A stretch of DNA of 64,000 bases from Blasia pusilla (Eukaryota > Marchantiophyta > Marchantiopsida > Blasiales). Below, one piece after another: positions 22,637 to 33,953 of this stretch. Where the stretch lies: contig CM114272.1 in the NCBI GenBank assembly GCA_050084515.1, forward strand, positions 52,452,001-52,516,000. The letters are read 5' to 3'. The stretch's first letter is position 1. Every line of letters begins with the position of its first letter. The position numbers were made by a program, and so were the translations under genes. The notes under the pieces are model-generated. The model saw only the letters and a list, made by a program, of their open reading frames with translations. It searched no databases and was not told the origin of the DNA.

Positions 22637-23300
22637 TAGCTCTGTCAAAACCAAGAGCGCCTCAATCGACCCTAAATTCGTGCGCTGCTAATTGTGCTTA
22701 TGGAAGGCATTCCGGATTCGCAGTAAGTATTGGAGCCCCGGCTGTCAACCTCGGGCCAAAAAAACCTTCGTGGGTTTATCACAGGAGGTACCTTGTACAC
22801 CTGTGAAATGATTGAACCCGTCTATGGGTAATACACATCGGTGGGGAGAAATGAACGTCTTGATACACACGTTCGTCTTGATCTGATGTTCACAAATGTA
22901 TTGAAACCATTACTTATAAATTTTCATGGAAAGCATGCTGGCATTGTGTAATGGGATACTCGCAAGGCTTTGAACTTCAAATTAACTATGAACCAAAATC
23001 TCTCCACGACATACCAGGATAATGATTCCATTCACAGGGTTGAAGGAATGAATATGGACTAGACCATGCACAATGGCACCCAATGAATAGAAAATCCCAT
23101 CGCATGCCAACCTTGAAATGGAAAGCATTCTAGCTCTGTCAAAACCAAGAGCGCCTCAATCGACCCTAAATTCGTGTGCTGCCAATTGTGCTTATGGAAG
23201 GCATTCGGACTCATGATAAGTATTGGAGCCCCTGGTCATCAACATCGGGCCAAAATCTTCGTGGGTTTATCACAGGAGGTACGTAATACACCTGCACAAT
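22637..23300 (+). repeat. Higher-order repeat flanking the satellite
   Basis: A non-satellite tail (AAAACCAAGAGCGCCTCAATC... to ...TTATCACAGGAGGTAC) at about 22645-22795 recurs at about 23140-23285. Each copy directly follows a satellite unit, and the second unit (anchor at 22968) is isolated. A partial third tail lies at 23685-23780. The array therefore has a composite unit: satellite monomer plus tail plus spacer. Confidence 0.85.
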
Positions 23301-23691
23301 TCTATCTACTTACCCATCTAGTTACCTACCTGATACAGTCTGTGCAATGACGAACATGTTCATAAAATGTACACAAACCTCACCTTTACGTTGAGTCAGA
23401 AGGAGGAGATTCAAAAATACATTTGAAGCCAATACGAAGCAATCCCACTCATGCCAAGAAGGAATAGGACCATGAACGGAACGAAAATTTGGATCAGCAA
23501 TCTGAGCCAACATGACCATGAACGAAGAAGTGGCATTTCGAATTTGACCAATGAACATGCATATTAGAAAAGAAAACACCAATGGCTACATCCCTAAATA
23601 ATATGCTAACGCGCGGAACCTATTACACTTGGACGAGAATCGGATGAATAAAACAGTTGATCCAAATCCCCTTAAGGCACGCAAATTGACC

Positions 23692-24198
23692 CTAAATTCG
23701 TGCGCTGCCAAATGTGCTTATGGAAGGCATTCCAGACTCGCAGTAAGTATTGGAGCCGCGGATGTCAACATCGGGCTGGAAATGAGATTTGCCCAGAGTC
23801 TTGCTGCTGGAAAGTGACCTCCGGATGTCCGGATCTTCGGGCTGGAATGAGATTTTCCCAGAGTCTTGCTGCTGATTTATAGCGTAGTACATTTGAATTT
23901 CAAATCTCTCACGGTGCGATGGCATGCACTCACCATCCGCATGCCATTTACATGCGTATGAGACCCTGCCATCCCACATAAGAACGAATATCCATCTTCG
24001 GATATCTGGTGCCGACCCTGAATAGTGCCGCCGGCGGAAAGTTTTACCACGGGCATTACTAGGGACAATCCCGATTCCGAGCAGGCAATACGGGTGAAAG
24101 GACCCGTCACTCAGACACGGCCCACGAGGCAGCAATAACGGAGTCCGGATCTCTTGGACTATCGTGAGCGGTTCTACACCGTTGCATAAGATGAACAT
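23692..24198 (-). CDS. Unrecognised open frame beside the satellite
   Basis: About 168 codons from ATG 24198. The middle (CLLGIGIVPSNARGKTFRRRHYSG, IRRWIFVLMWDGRVSYACKWHADG) has balanced composition, but I recognise no family. The C-terminal third runs through a 66-bp tandem duplication (CGGGCTGGA at 23772 and 23838) and the partial satellite tail, so that part is certainly repeat-derived. A chance open frame is the default reading. Confidence 0.2.
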   Translation of the reverse strand: MFILCNGVEPLTIVQEIRTPLLLPRGPCLSDGSFHPYCLLGIGIVPSNARGKTFRRRHYSGSAPDIRRWIFVLMWDGRVSYACKWHADGECMPSHRERFEIQMYYAINQQQDSGKISFQPEDPDIRRSLSSSKTLGKSHFQPDVDIRGSNTYCESGMPSISTFGSARI

Positions 24199-24223
24199 CT
24201 TCGAGGTCGATTTTTGGATCAAG

Positions 24224-24255
24224 TAATGATGGGTAATTTAAATTACCCATCATTA
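24224..24255. repeat. Perfect 32-bp palindrome
   Basis: The 16-bp half-site TAATGATGGGTAATTT is followed immediately by its exact reverse complement, with no spacer. It sits at the sharp boundary between the GC-balanced satellite-flank DNA and an AT-rich stretch. Confidence 0.95.
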
Positions 24256-24259
24256 ACGC

Positions 24260-26384
24260 ACGCATCATGCGGACATACACTAGTCTACTTATTATTAGTG
24301 TAAGCGTCTTTCTAATGTTAAATTCTCTTTCTCACGTCAACCCCATCTTCTTAAGTCACGATCATTCTTAAATAATTCACCCATTGAGCAATTTTCTTTC
24401 AAAAAAAATATGTGTTTGTTTTCAATATGGAAGAGCAAGGGAAAGGGAAAATTGCATTAATTTTTTTCAGTCTTTTTATTTGAATAAATGGCTTGAGATT
24501 AAGAGAAAATTTGAGTAAAGTATAGAAAGGGAATCTTAAATTTCCAAAAAGAGAAGGATATTATTTCATAAGAATTTCTTTAAATTATGAAAATTACATA
24601 AGAAAGGGGAGAAGAGATATGGAATAAAATTTCAATAATGCAAGGATATTTGCAAATTTATTTTTATTTTAGTAACAAATTTTTTTGTTTCTTGTTTATA
24701 TGGTACTATTGATACAATGGTCCTTGGAAAATTCTTCCCTTAAATTTTTTTGAAACAACCTTTTCAAAATTGCTACATATTTAATTATTAAAATTTTTTT
24801 ATTTCAATCTTTTTTAAAAACCTTTTGACATTTAAAAGACACATATATTTATATCTTCCTTAACCTCTTACATTGATAATAATGCAGATGTTGGAAAAAA
24901 GTAATTGGAAGAAAAAATAGTCACATGTCAAATTAGCTAGTCTAGTTCGGGGAAAAGATAGTGGATGTGGCAATGTGCATAGAGCTACATTCGAACCATG
25001 TTGGATCTCGTCCTTTTTTGGTCGAATAGTAGCAAACTGAATACACATGATGATGATGGAATAGGCTATATAGCCAAGACACTTACTTTATTACATTCTT
25101 GTGATATAAATATATCACTTTGGTCTATTAGGATGAAAGCGTGCAGAACATCAACTTTCCCAAGTTGCCATTGAAGTGGTTGTGCTCACCTCTTCTTCCT
25201 CGTCTACGTGTTGAACTCTTCTCTCTTCAAAAAATTTTGGCACAATCGAAAACTTAGCAAAAACCATAGGATAGTGAAATTGACCAGAAATAATGTTGAT
25301 TGGCCCCCTTGTGCGGTGCCAACAATGTAGCTGAGTTCAAAAAAATTCAAATAGACCTACCTAAATGACTATCATCTGAGTCATAGGACAATATAACAAT
25401 GCTACTTCCTTGGTATATCTTCATTTTGGAGTAGCAATAGTCTTACTTTGAGCTATAGAAGTAAAATTGCCTGCAACGCTCAATGTTTGGCTTGGAGCTT
25501 TATGTGCACCTAAAATGAAAACAGAAAAAAATTTAGTCAATTGTGAGTTCATGAGTAGTGCAACATGTGTGAATGAAGTTATCAAATATGTAGCATTTGG
25601 CTAAGTACTTGTGTACTACTTGGGCGGCTGGGCCTCATTTGTGCAATGTCTAGTAGCAAACAAGTGAAAATCTAAGTACTCTTGTATATCAATGTGAATG
25701 TATGCTCTATCTAAATGTTGTATGTGTAATGAAAATTTTGATAGGAGGTGCAATGTTGAAGGCCAGACTGTAGGTGCGGGTTGCTTGTGGTCGATGTGCA
25801 CTTTTTGAACACTACTTGCAACAAGCTTATGTAAAGATATGTCAGACATTTGCAATGGATTCACCTTACCTAAATAATAGCAAACATACAAATCACTATG
25901 AGGGCAAGTAAGAGGGGCCTTAAACAGCTTCTCTATTGCTTCAAAAGTTGATGTTATTTTTCTAGGTGATGGGAGTGAGACCGTACAAGCTCGTACTACT
26001 ATTCTTCAATTATATAGCAGAGGGGCTCGACGCATATCAAACTTGAATGAGGCATACATTATTTTGCACTTTATTTCATTATTTGTCCATGATGGAGCAT
26101 GTTGGCATCTTGGAATACTTTATGGGAACTCGATAGATTTACCAAACGAGTGTTCACAGAGGGAATCAAAGGCAAATATCAAAGGAGATAGGTATGCTCT
26201 AAATGACTTTCTCAACGAAGATGTACTCCATAATAAAGAGAGTCAGTCTACGAGGATAGAGAAAACAATAAAATTATAACTGCCTTGCAATTTGGGAGCT
26301 TTTGCCTTGAGACACGTATTGGAGTTGATGATGGCAACTGATTACTTCTTCCCGAAGACTTACCCAAGAGTACATGGTAGATGT
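24260..26384. other. AT-rich DNA, no recognised gene
   Basis: Long A/T runs to about 25 kb. A 91-codon minus-strand frame (25616-25891) and a 78-codon plus frame (26043-26279) are present but unrecognised, with no motifs. The right edge is the start of the gypsy LTR. Confidence 0.4.
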
Positions 26385-26905
26385 TGTCACGACTGTTAGG
26401 ATAGATCGGTGGGATCTAGCAGAGCGTCTTCACGAGTAATGGAGGACAGGCCTTGGAGGTCGAGAATGACCTGTTGAGGCCCCAAGAAACCTGAGAGAGC
26501 AGGTTTCCCCTTCGTTTCAGCTCATTTGGAGCCATATAGAGAAACTTACTATTTCTGGTAAGTTTCCATGTTGAGGATAGTTGACTTTGTATTTTTGGTA
26601 AGTGGCCCTTGATCTGCTACATCAGGTCAAGAGCCAAGGAGGTGACTTGGGAGCATAGGTAACCATGGAGAGAGCTTGGGAGAGGGGAGGGGTATACCTC
26701 AAGGAGAGAGAGAGAGAGCTTGAGAGCTCATTCTCTCTTTGTTGAACCTCTTGGCATGAGGCGGCGGAGCTATGGTCCCTTGCCTTGTGAGTGTAATCCA
26801 AGCCTCTCATTAGGAGAGTGGGTTTGGTTTGACATGAGAGAGAGAGTGCACACCTTTGAGAGCTATGGTGTGAGATGGTGTAGAGAGAGATTGGATCTTA
26901 CTTTA
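26385..26905 (+). repeat. Left LTR of the gypsy element
   Basis: Starts TGTCACGACTGTTAGG. It matches 35739-36387 across its length, with a 15-nt GA tract where the right copy has 141 nt. Similarity stops at GGATCTTACTTTA (26905). The 127-bp tail present on the right copy is missing, and no tRNA primer-binding site (such as the common TGGTATCAGAGC) follows, so the 3' end of this LTR appears lost or replaced. Confidence 0.85.
26704..26718 (+). repeat. Short GA tract in left LTR
   Basis: A 15-nt GAGAG tract at the exact position of the 141-nt tract in the right LTR. Because the two LTRs were identical at insertion, it fixes the amount of later length change. Confidence 0.95.
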
Positions 26906-28740
26906 CAAAAAGAGAATGAGAGAGTGAGAGAGCTTCAGGGGGGAGCTCGCTGGTCACTCGCTGTTTTTGTAGGTTGGGGACTGTGTTCCCCGTTCAGCGG
27001 CTCATAGCGAGGCTCATAGGAGTGCTCACCGGAGCAAGGGCAGCTTTGATTGTTCTTTGCATTTGCCGATTTTTTGTGTGGAAGAGTGGCACGCGGAAGC
27101 GTTGCCCAATTTTTGATAGGGATTGAGTATGGGGGCGGGTTGCCCCATGCCGGTACTCTCGAGAGCACTATGTAGCTTGCTGATTTGTACTTTTACAGGT
27201 TTTACATTTTCGTTGGGGAAAATCTGTGCGGAAGCGTTGCCGAAATTTGTGTAGGAGAAAGAGACATTGGGATTTACGACAGTCCCCGTCAGTTTTTACT
27301 GGAATGTCTGATTCTAAATATTTTTCAAAGTTGTTGTAGATCGTGAAGTTGTGCAGGTTGTGCAACAAATAGTGCACAATTTGGAGTTGCGAGCAAAAAG
27401 TTATGGTCAATCTTGCAAAATTTCCATTGCTAGGCGATTTTTTGGGTTAAATTGTTCAAACCCTAAACCAGCCGCCACGCCGGCGGCGGCCGTCTTCATA
27501 GTCACCGTCAACAATCCGCCATCGATTTTCAACCGTCGCAGTCAATGGTCAGCCATCACCGTCACCATCAGCGGTCAACCGTCACCGTCAACGGTCCACC
27601 GTCCGTTGTCCACCCTTTGGTTGCTATTTCCGCCATTACGGAGTGGAGGGTCTTCCACGATGTTCGTTGATTCTCTGACTTGCGTCGCCACCACGTACTT
27701 TGTTTTGGCCGCCACCGTCATCGCAGTTTCATCATTAACTAGTGATGGAAGATGACCTCCGGTTATGGTGTTTGAGTTTTGATTTCATGCTGCTATGTTG
27801 TGATTGGTAGCCGCTCGACGACGATCGAGTATCATGTCGTGACGTCCGTAGCCGCAACACGCCGCTGATTTCCGCGCCGTGCCGCTCGTGGCCGCACCGC
27901 ACCGTCTCGATCGCGGAGCCGCACCATCATTGTGGAGCAAAGTGTGGGTTTATTGTTGATTGAGGAGGGTATGCCGCCGAGTGCCGCATCCCACCATCGA
28001 GGGCCGTGCCATTCATAGCCGTTCTGTGCCGCCTGCAACGCCGCACCGTTCCACTGGAACAGCACTGTCTATCGAGGAGTTTTGAGCAGCGTCAGTACGG
28101 GAGGAGTATGACTTGCTGATTGGAGAGTTGTCTCCACGACCGAGTTGGGGTCGAGATTTGCAATTGCTGAGGAGCGACATTGGCATGTGTTCAGGTTACC
28201 CATTCTGGTCCTTTCCCCTACACTTGTGAGGGATTGTGGGATTTGGGTAGTTTATTTGGGGATATTGGGTGTGTGGATGCTGAGAGCATCATTTATGTAT
28301 GTGGTTTAGGGGACATAGACTTGTGTGGGATATCTGGAGTTTAGGGTAGGTTGTCGATGAGATGATAGTTTGGTCGATTTGCCGCACCACGCCGCGTGTT
28401 GCCGCACGTTACACGTCTTGGGGAGGGAGAGTGTAGATTGAGTGCCGCATGTTTGGGATGAGTGATTGAGGGATTACTCACGATGTTCAGAGTGATCGGG
28501 TGAGAGGGGCACGAGGGTCATCACGGAGTCCGTTCGGGACTTTGAGAGGCGAGGTGGTGAACCTGAGAGTAGCTCTAGAGGTTTTACGCGGAATGACGCG
28601 AGGTTTCAAGGTTTCGAGGGTCTTCACGTGAGGGACCACCTCGACCTCCTTCTGTGTCATCGTCAGACGAAGGGGAGGGTGTAGAGGAGTTTGTGAGCAC
28701 ATCGCCACACATTGTGAATGGTCCTACGAGATGCACGACC
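26906..28740 (+). other. Long GC-rich leader between LTR and gag
   Basis: No coding frame is convincing. The string GCGGAAGCGTTGCC occurs twice (about 27094 and 27230). From 27480 to 27610 repeats of CCGTCA/CCGTCAACGGTC are interlaced, and from 27850 to 28060 GCCGCACC-type repeats recur. Such a long, repetitive leader is unusual and may have held packaging or translation signals. Confidence 0.5.
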
Positions 28741-28808
28741 CGGGTAGAGGGTTTAGGGTTTAGGATAGAGGACCGCGTAGGTTTTCAGGTGCAGTAGGCA
28801 CGATTGAG

Positions 28809-29838
28809 TTGCACAATTTCATAGCAGAGTTTAGGAGTTGGTGCGACTCCCAACGGGCCAGGAACTCTAGAGAGTTTAACCCGTTTACAACATGGAATGG
28901 TATGTTCCAACATTTGGAGGGGGCGCCCATGGACGATTACCATGAGTTCTCTCAGAGATATGCACATGAGATCGAGGCGTGGAGGCTCTACTATGACCCA
29001 CATTATGTGTCATGGAAGGAGCCATTCCCAGATGAGGAGGAGGAGTTAGGAGAGGCTACTTCCTCTTCCACTAGTGATGTTTTAGGAGGGGTCACTCGCA
29101 CGAGAGCAGTTGCAACCTCTAGTCGGGTTCATCCCAAGTTCAACCCTGTGGTCGAGTTCTTTGCAGAGTTGAGGGCGAGCTACCAGAGGGTACGGACGGA
29201 GAAGTTGCGGAGCATCCACGACTTCCAGAGGCGCCTGAGTGAGAGTTTGTGTGAGGCTTACACTCACTTGCGCCGGTTGATCATCATCACTCAGGGGGTG
29301 ACAGAGGCTTAGGCTATCCAATCATGGTACGCGATGCTCGACCGGACCCTGCGGACACGGGTGCGGGAGGGGGTGCTTCTTATGAACACCTCCCCTACGT
29401 TGAGAGATGTTTTTCGGACCGCCGAGAACATTGAGCGCAACATGGCGGAGGAGAGCGTAGCCACCAGGGTTCTGGGCAACATCAGTCACGATTGTCTGCA
29501 TCACGTGTGCAACAACGTGGACTCTGAGATAGGTCGACTGTGGCACCACAAGCTCAGGGAGGATACCGTGAGGACGTGCCACAGAGACTTGCGCCTTCAT
29601 ATGTGGCTCAGCAGCAACCGCCTACTATTATTTGTTGGTCATGTGGTGGAGCCCGTCATTAGAGCGATTGCACTCGTAAGGGTCATAGACGTGTGCCTCA
29701 ACATGGAGGAGGAGATGGGGCTGCACCAAGAGGTTATCAGTGTGACTATTGTCAGAGGTATGGTCATACACACGCCAGGTGTTTCAGCTTACATCCTAAG
29801 TTACGTCCGGACCGAGGGCCAGAGAGGGCACCTGAGCG
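28809..29838 (+). pseudogene. gag remnant with CCHC zinc knuckle
   Basis: The capsid-like part (FNPFTTWNGMFQHLEGAPMDDYHEFSQRYAHEIEAW is spread over about 28876-28985) reads openly from 28809 to a TAG at 29310 and continues in the same frame to about 29460. The nucleocapsid is in another frame: a perfect CCHC knuckle (C-x2-C-x4-H-x4-C) at 29741-29781, preceded by a damaged one near 29640 (CWSCGGARH, then a stop). Gag packages the element RNA into particles in the cytoplasm. There is no ATG at the left edge of the open frame. It is disabled by one in-frame stop and at least one frameshift. Confidence 0.7.
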
Positions 29839-30621
29839 AGTAGCCGGTCCGGGTGGGCCTAGAGATCGTGCACAAGGTGGTCCCGTTGGGAGACGAGGAG
29901 CTGGAGTTGCCCGACAGGATGGTGGAGCTGCCCGTGGAGGAGGTAGAGTACCACCACCTAGACCCGCCGAGAGAGATACCGGACGTGAGGCTGGGATGGC
30001 TGCTCAGATACAGCAGCTATAGGAGCATATTGCCGCTATGGCATTGAGGTTACCCGATGCCGGATCCGTGGCATCGACATCATATGGAGCAGCCAGAGAT
30101 CTGGAGGATCCTGGTTGGATGTGCGGGATTGCCCAGATGGAGGCCGCCGTAGTTGTGACGCGTGGAGCAGCCGCAGAGTTGGATCCACATCGAGGGGAAG
30201 CCAGAAAACATACTAGGCTTCCTCAGTCTTTCACGTTGTCCGAAGCGATGAGGACCCCATTGATGGGTCCTCATCAAAGTTCCTGGAGAGTTGGTGATGT
30301 TGTTGGTGTGTAGGCACGGAGGGCGATGGGAGAAGCGAGTGCAACGACTCCTATTGTTGATGCTCAGGAGGGGCATGTGTCGAGCACGTTATTGGGGGCG
30401 GCCACCGTTGTGTACCGCACTCCTTTATTTTCTGCTTCCGATCTTATGACGTTGGGGGTACGCCCGCCGAGGCTTTTCAGCTGGCCGCTTCACTATGTGA
30501 GGGCGGAGTTGGAGTTCTTGCATCACGTTCAGAGGTGATTGTAGAGGAGGTGATGGACCTGCCTTTGGAGCAGATGCTCGGGCCGTCCACGTTAGATTCA
30601 TGGTAGGCTCCGGCTGCTAGG

Positions 30622-31044
30622 ATGGCGGAGATGCCTGCTAGACCCGCGATAGAGCGTGCCATGGCTTCTCTTGGTGTTGTGTTGTTGGATAACCGAGGAG
30701 AGGTCTTCCAGTTGGTGAGTGCTGGAGGTAGAGCTTTTCCTCCGCAACGCGTCTTGTTGGATTCAAGAGCGCAACCCATGATGTTGGGGAAAGCGTCATT
30801 CAGAGGGTTGGGTTTGACGAGAGCGGATGTGGAGCGTTGTCCATTCTGGATACACATATCCTTGGGTGGAGCGAGTATCACACACTATATCACCCGACAG
30901 GAGGTCGTGGTGAGGATTCGCCCGGGACATCCTACAGATGAGTCCGTGGTGCACGCCAAGGCGATAGTGACTGATGCAGAGTCCTACGACGTCTTGGTTG
31001 GTAGAGCAGTGTTATACCCGATGGGGTTTTCTCTGGATTACTAG
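30622..31044 (+). pseudogene. Retroelement aspartic protease remnant
   Basis: The segment around 30751-30800 reads VLLDSRAQPMMLGK, where the family has D-S/T-G. The catalytic Asp codon (30760-30762) survives but the following Gly is Arg. The flap-side motif YDVLVGRAVLYPMGFSLDY follows, ending in a stop where the family normally continues toward RT. Retroviral-type proteases are homodimers that cut the Gag-Pol polyprotein. The D-S-R change should abolish activity. Confidence 0.75.
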
Positions 31045-31734
31045 GAGGAGTCAGCGTCCTACAGACCAGGATGGCAGTCATGTGATGGGCGCCTTAGCTC
31101 ATTACCCGTTCGATTCACAGGTGCAGTTATCGAGCAACGGCCAGGAGAGATGGCGATCTTAGCAGCATTTAGCAGTGCCATCACTTGGTCTAGTGATTTG
31201 ATTGAGGGACATGTCCATGCAGAGGATACTTCCGTTCCTGACATTTCTATGGAGAGGAGTATTATGGTAGCTGCATCATTCTGTGGAGGAGAGGTGCCGC
31301 TGGGTGCAGTACCATCAGTGTAAGAGGCATCACAACGCCAAGTCTTGGGTTAAGCGATGGACCTGAACTGCTTGACATGGATCCTCAGCTTGGGAGTGGC
31401 TGAGTAGCGTCGTATGAGATCACGACAGATCACAGCGGTTGCGTTGGTGAGCCCCATGCCTACCAAGATGGTGGAGGCAGTGGCTGGGGGTGAGACCCGA
31501 GGAGATCTACGCACCAGGGGAGATCGGAAGAGACACCCTTGGACTTCTTGGGATGTTTTGCAAGTACGCTAGGAGATGATAGCCGTAGCATCGAGCGTGG
31601 CTTCGGGCACTGCACGTGGAGGAGATCAGAGTTTGCAGTTGGCTCCAAGAGAGCGGCCGAGTGTTGTTGTTCGAGACGGGGTTGCACCATAGCAAACCAC
31701 CGATACCCACGCCGGAGAGTCCTACCGTAGTCAC

Positions 31735-32865
31735 GATGGAGACATGGGAGCTAGATATGGGCCCTAAGTTGACAGGAGGAGAGCGGCGCCGAATACATCA
31801 GTTCCTCAAGAGTTATAGGAGCTGCTTTGCGTTTAGCATGGAGGATTTGGGTACGCTGAAGGAACCGGGGATCCGCATTGAGTTGTCGCGTGATACGCCG
31901 ATCTTCCGACGACCCTACACGTATAGTGATATGGAGAGGGCTCTGATTGAGAGTAGGAGCCAGGACTTGGTCGGAGCATGACTAGTGGAGATGTTGCATG
32001 GGGAGTATGCATCTGCCACTATCATGCCCGCCAAGAAGGATGTGCATGGCAAGTGGACGGATAGGCGGATGTGTGGGGATTACCGACCTATCAATCGGCA
32101 GACGAAGTCTGATAGGTATGCCATGCCCACCCCTAAGGAGATCTTTGATGCGATTGGTCACACAAAGGTCTTCAGTTCATTGGATTTGCGAGCCGGATAC
32201 CATCACCGCCTATCGATTGGAGGACAAAAGAAGACGGCATTTTGGGGCATCGATCCTCACGGGAAGGATTGTTTGTACCAATGGCGGTTCTTACCATTTG
32301 GGTTAAAGAACGCCTCGGCTGAGTTTGAGAGGGTCATGGATAAGATCTTGGCTAGTCTGGATTTTGCTTGGTGTTATATTGATGACATCGTAGTCTTTAG
32401 CGCCACAGTCGAGGAGCATGAGCAACATCTAGAGGAGGTGTTTCGACGATTGCAATAACATGGGCTGAAGCTACATCCAGGCAAGTGCAAGTTGTTTTAC
32501 GACCAGATTGAGTACTTGGCTCATACGATATACCCAGGGGGACTTGGTGTTCAGCAGACAAAGGCAGAGGCTATCTCACGCATTCCACGCCCTACAGATG
32601 TGAGCCATGTTAGCGCATTCATGAGATTGGCGAACTTCTATTGGCGATACGTCAAGGGATTCAGTTCGATTGCGAAGCCGCTGACCTTGCTGACCAAGGT
32701 GGATCATGAGTGGCACTAGGGGGATGAGCAGGAGCAAGCATTTCAGTTGCTCAAGGACAGGTTGACGTCCGTGCCCATCTTGAGGAGACCGATCAGGGGG
32801 CGTCCTTTCCAGTTGCACATAGATTGGAGCATGTTGGGGCTTGGAGCGGTGCTCACCCAGCATGA
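31735..32865 (+). pseudogene. Reverse transcriptase and RNase H 5' part
   Basis: A single frame interrupted by TGA (31979), TAA (32456) and TAG (32717) encodes the palm and fingers: RMCGDYRPINRQT, SSLDLRAGYHH, FLPFGLKNASAEF, and the catalytic YIDD at 32375-32386, all intact. The connection domain (GFSSIAKPLTLLTK) and the start of RNase H (FQLHIDWSMLGLGAVLTQHD) follow. RT copies the RNA genome to DNA in the particle. All three stops are single substitutions, so this copy died by point mutation. Confidence 0.9.
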
Positions 32866-33483
32866 TGTCGTGCGCATACATATCGCTACACAACATACAT
32901 CGCTTGTCACATCTACACTACACAACATCGATCTTCCCCACACACGAGTCGATCCACACATGTACAAAAATCAACTCATACATATACATGGAGATCACAC
33001 AACAAAAATAAAGAGTAGTAAAAACGGCACACCCGGCCTAAAACTCCACTCCTCAATCTACATCGGCATATCGAGCCTCGTCCACCCTGTGCTATCAAGG
33101 AATCCGGATGCTAGCACCCTAGTCCTAGCTCACACACATACAAGGGAGGTGCTCCAACGACCCAACATGAGAAAGATGGCTTAGGAAAGCCATCTTCCTC
33201 TCTTATATAGGGTTGGGAAGAGCCAAAAGGCTCTTCCCCTAAAAATAGCCCTTCCCTTGGTAACCTGCGCGCACAGGTTACCAGGGACGGGTGACCTGGT
33301 CAACAAGTCACCGGGCTGTAAAAGACCTCAACATGAAAGTTGTCAGGAACGACGTTCTTGACACAATGGACCTATCCTCAACCTCATCCGACACCGTGGG
33401 ACAAAGTTACACTCAAGATAGTCCGTTGGCTCCTACGCCCTATCAACGATAGATCTCGGCCTATCGGCTACTCAGATGTGACA
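32866..33483 (-). mobile_element. 618-bp solo LTR inserted in RNase H
   Basis: It begins TGTCGTGCGC and ends GATGTGACA on the plus strand, so ends are TG...CA with a 4-bp TGTC/GACA inverted repeat. ATGA occurs on both sides (32862-32865 and 33484-33487). Removing the insert with one ATGA restores the RNase H frame (QHDDEGREF). Reverse-complemented it has LTR order: TGTCAC start, hairpin array, a CTATATAAG TATA box (near 33203-33212), T-rich stretch, GCGCACGACA end. No internal genes remain, so it is a solo LTR left after LTR-LTR recombination. Confidence 0.85.
33173..33363. repeat. Array of five hairpins inside the solo LTR
   Basis: Stem 1 is AAGATGGCTT/AAGCCATCTT (33173-33196). Stem 2 is GGGAAGAGCC/GGCTCTTCCC, loop AAAA (33215-33238). 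Stem 3 is a 14-bp stem with one bulge around GGTAACCTG (33253-33285). Stem 4 is GGTGAC/GTCACC (33290-33312). Stem 5 is TGTCAGGAAC/GTTCTTGACA with one G-T pair (33341-33363). In LTR orientation they lie in U3, and the TATA box falls between stems 1 and 2. Confidence 0.9.
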
Positions 33484-33487
33484 ATGA

Positions 33488-33953
33488 TGATGAGGGTAGA
33501 GAGTTCGTGGTGGCTTATGCTAGCCGCTCAAACAATGTTGCAGAGGCAAAGTACAACTCATATGAGGGTGAGTGCTTGGGTGCGGTGTGGGCTATCGCGC
33601 ATTTCAGGTGTTACTTATTCGAAAATCCCTTTACCATCATCAATGATCATCAACCACTGAAGTGGTTGATGGAGTCCGAAAAGCTTACAAGGAAGCTTGC
33701 GAGATGGGCTTTGTTGTTGCAGGAGTATGATTTTCAAGTGGTGCATAGACCTAGGACGCTCAACCAAGATGCAGATGGGTTGAGTCGTAACCCATGCCCG
33801 AGTCATCGAGATGCGACTCGAGCTCGATGGCATGGGGAGAGTGATGAGGAGTCGGTGCCAGGATGGCACGTGTCAGCCTATTTAGTGGAGACTAGATTTA
33901 GGCATGTTGGCTATGGAGAGCCAGAGTGTGGAGACTTCGATGGCGAGGTCTAG
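33488..33953 (+). pseudogene. RNase H 3' part and linker
   Basis: Continues the RNase H domain after the solo LTR: VVAYASRSNN, YEGECLGAVWAI, INDHQPLKWLM and the catalytic-end motif NQDADGLSR. RNase H removes the RNA strand after reverse transcription. The frame stays open into a linker with GWHVSAYL. The domain is split but otherwise well conserved, so the solo LTR insertion could have come before most of its decay. Confidence 0.85.

Noticed and set aside
20721-23300. CRISPR array
   Set aside because: The repeats are long, adjacent monomers without unique spacers, in plant-type DNA.
32747-33184. Continuous open frame from RNase H into the solo LTR
   Set aside because: The second half is LTR sequence read by chance; RNase H resumes at 33488.
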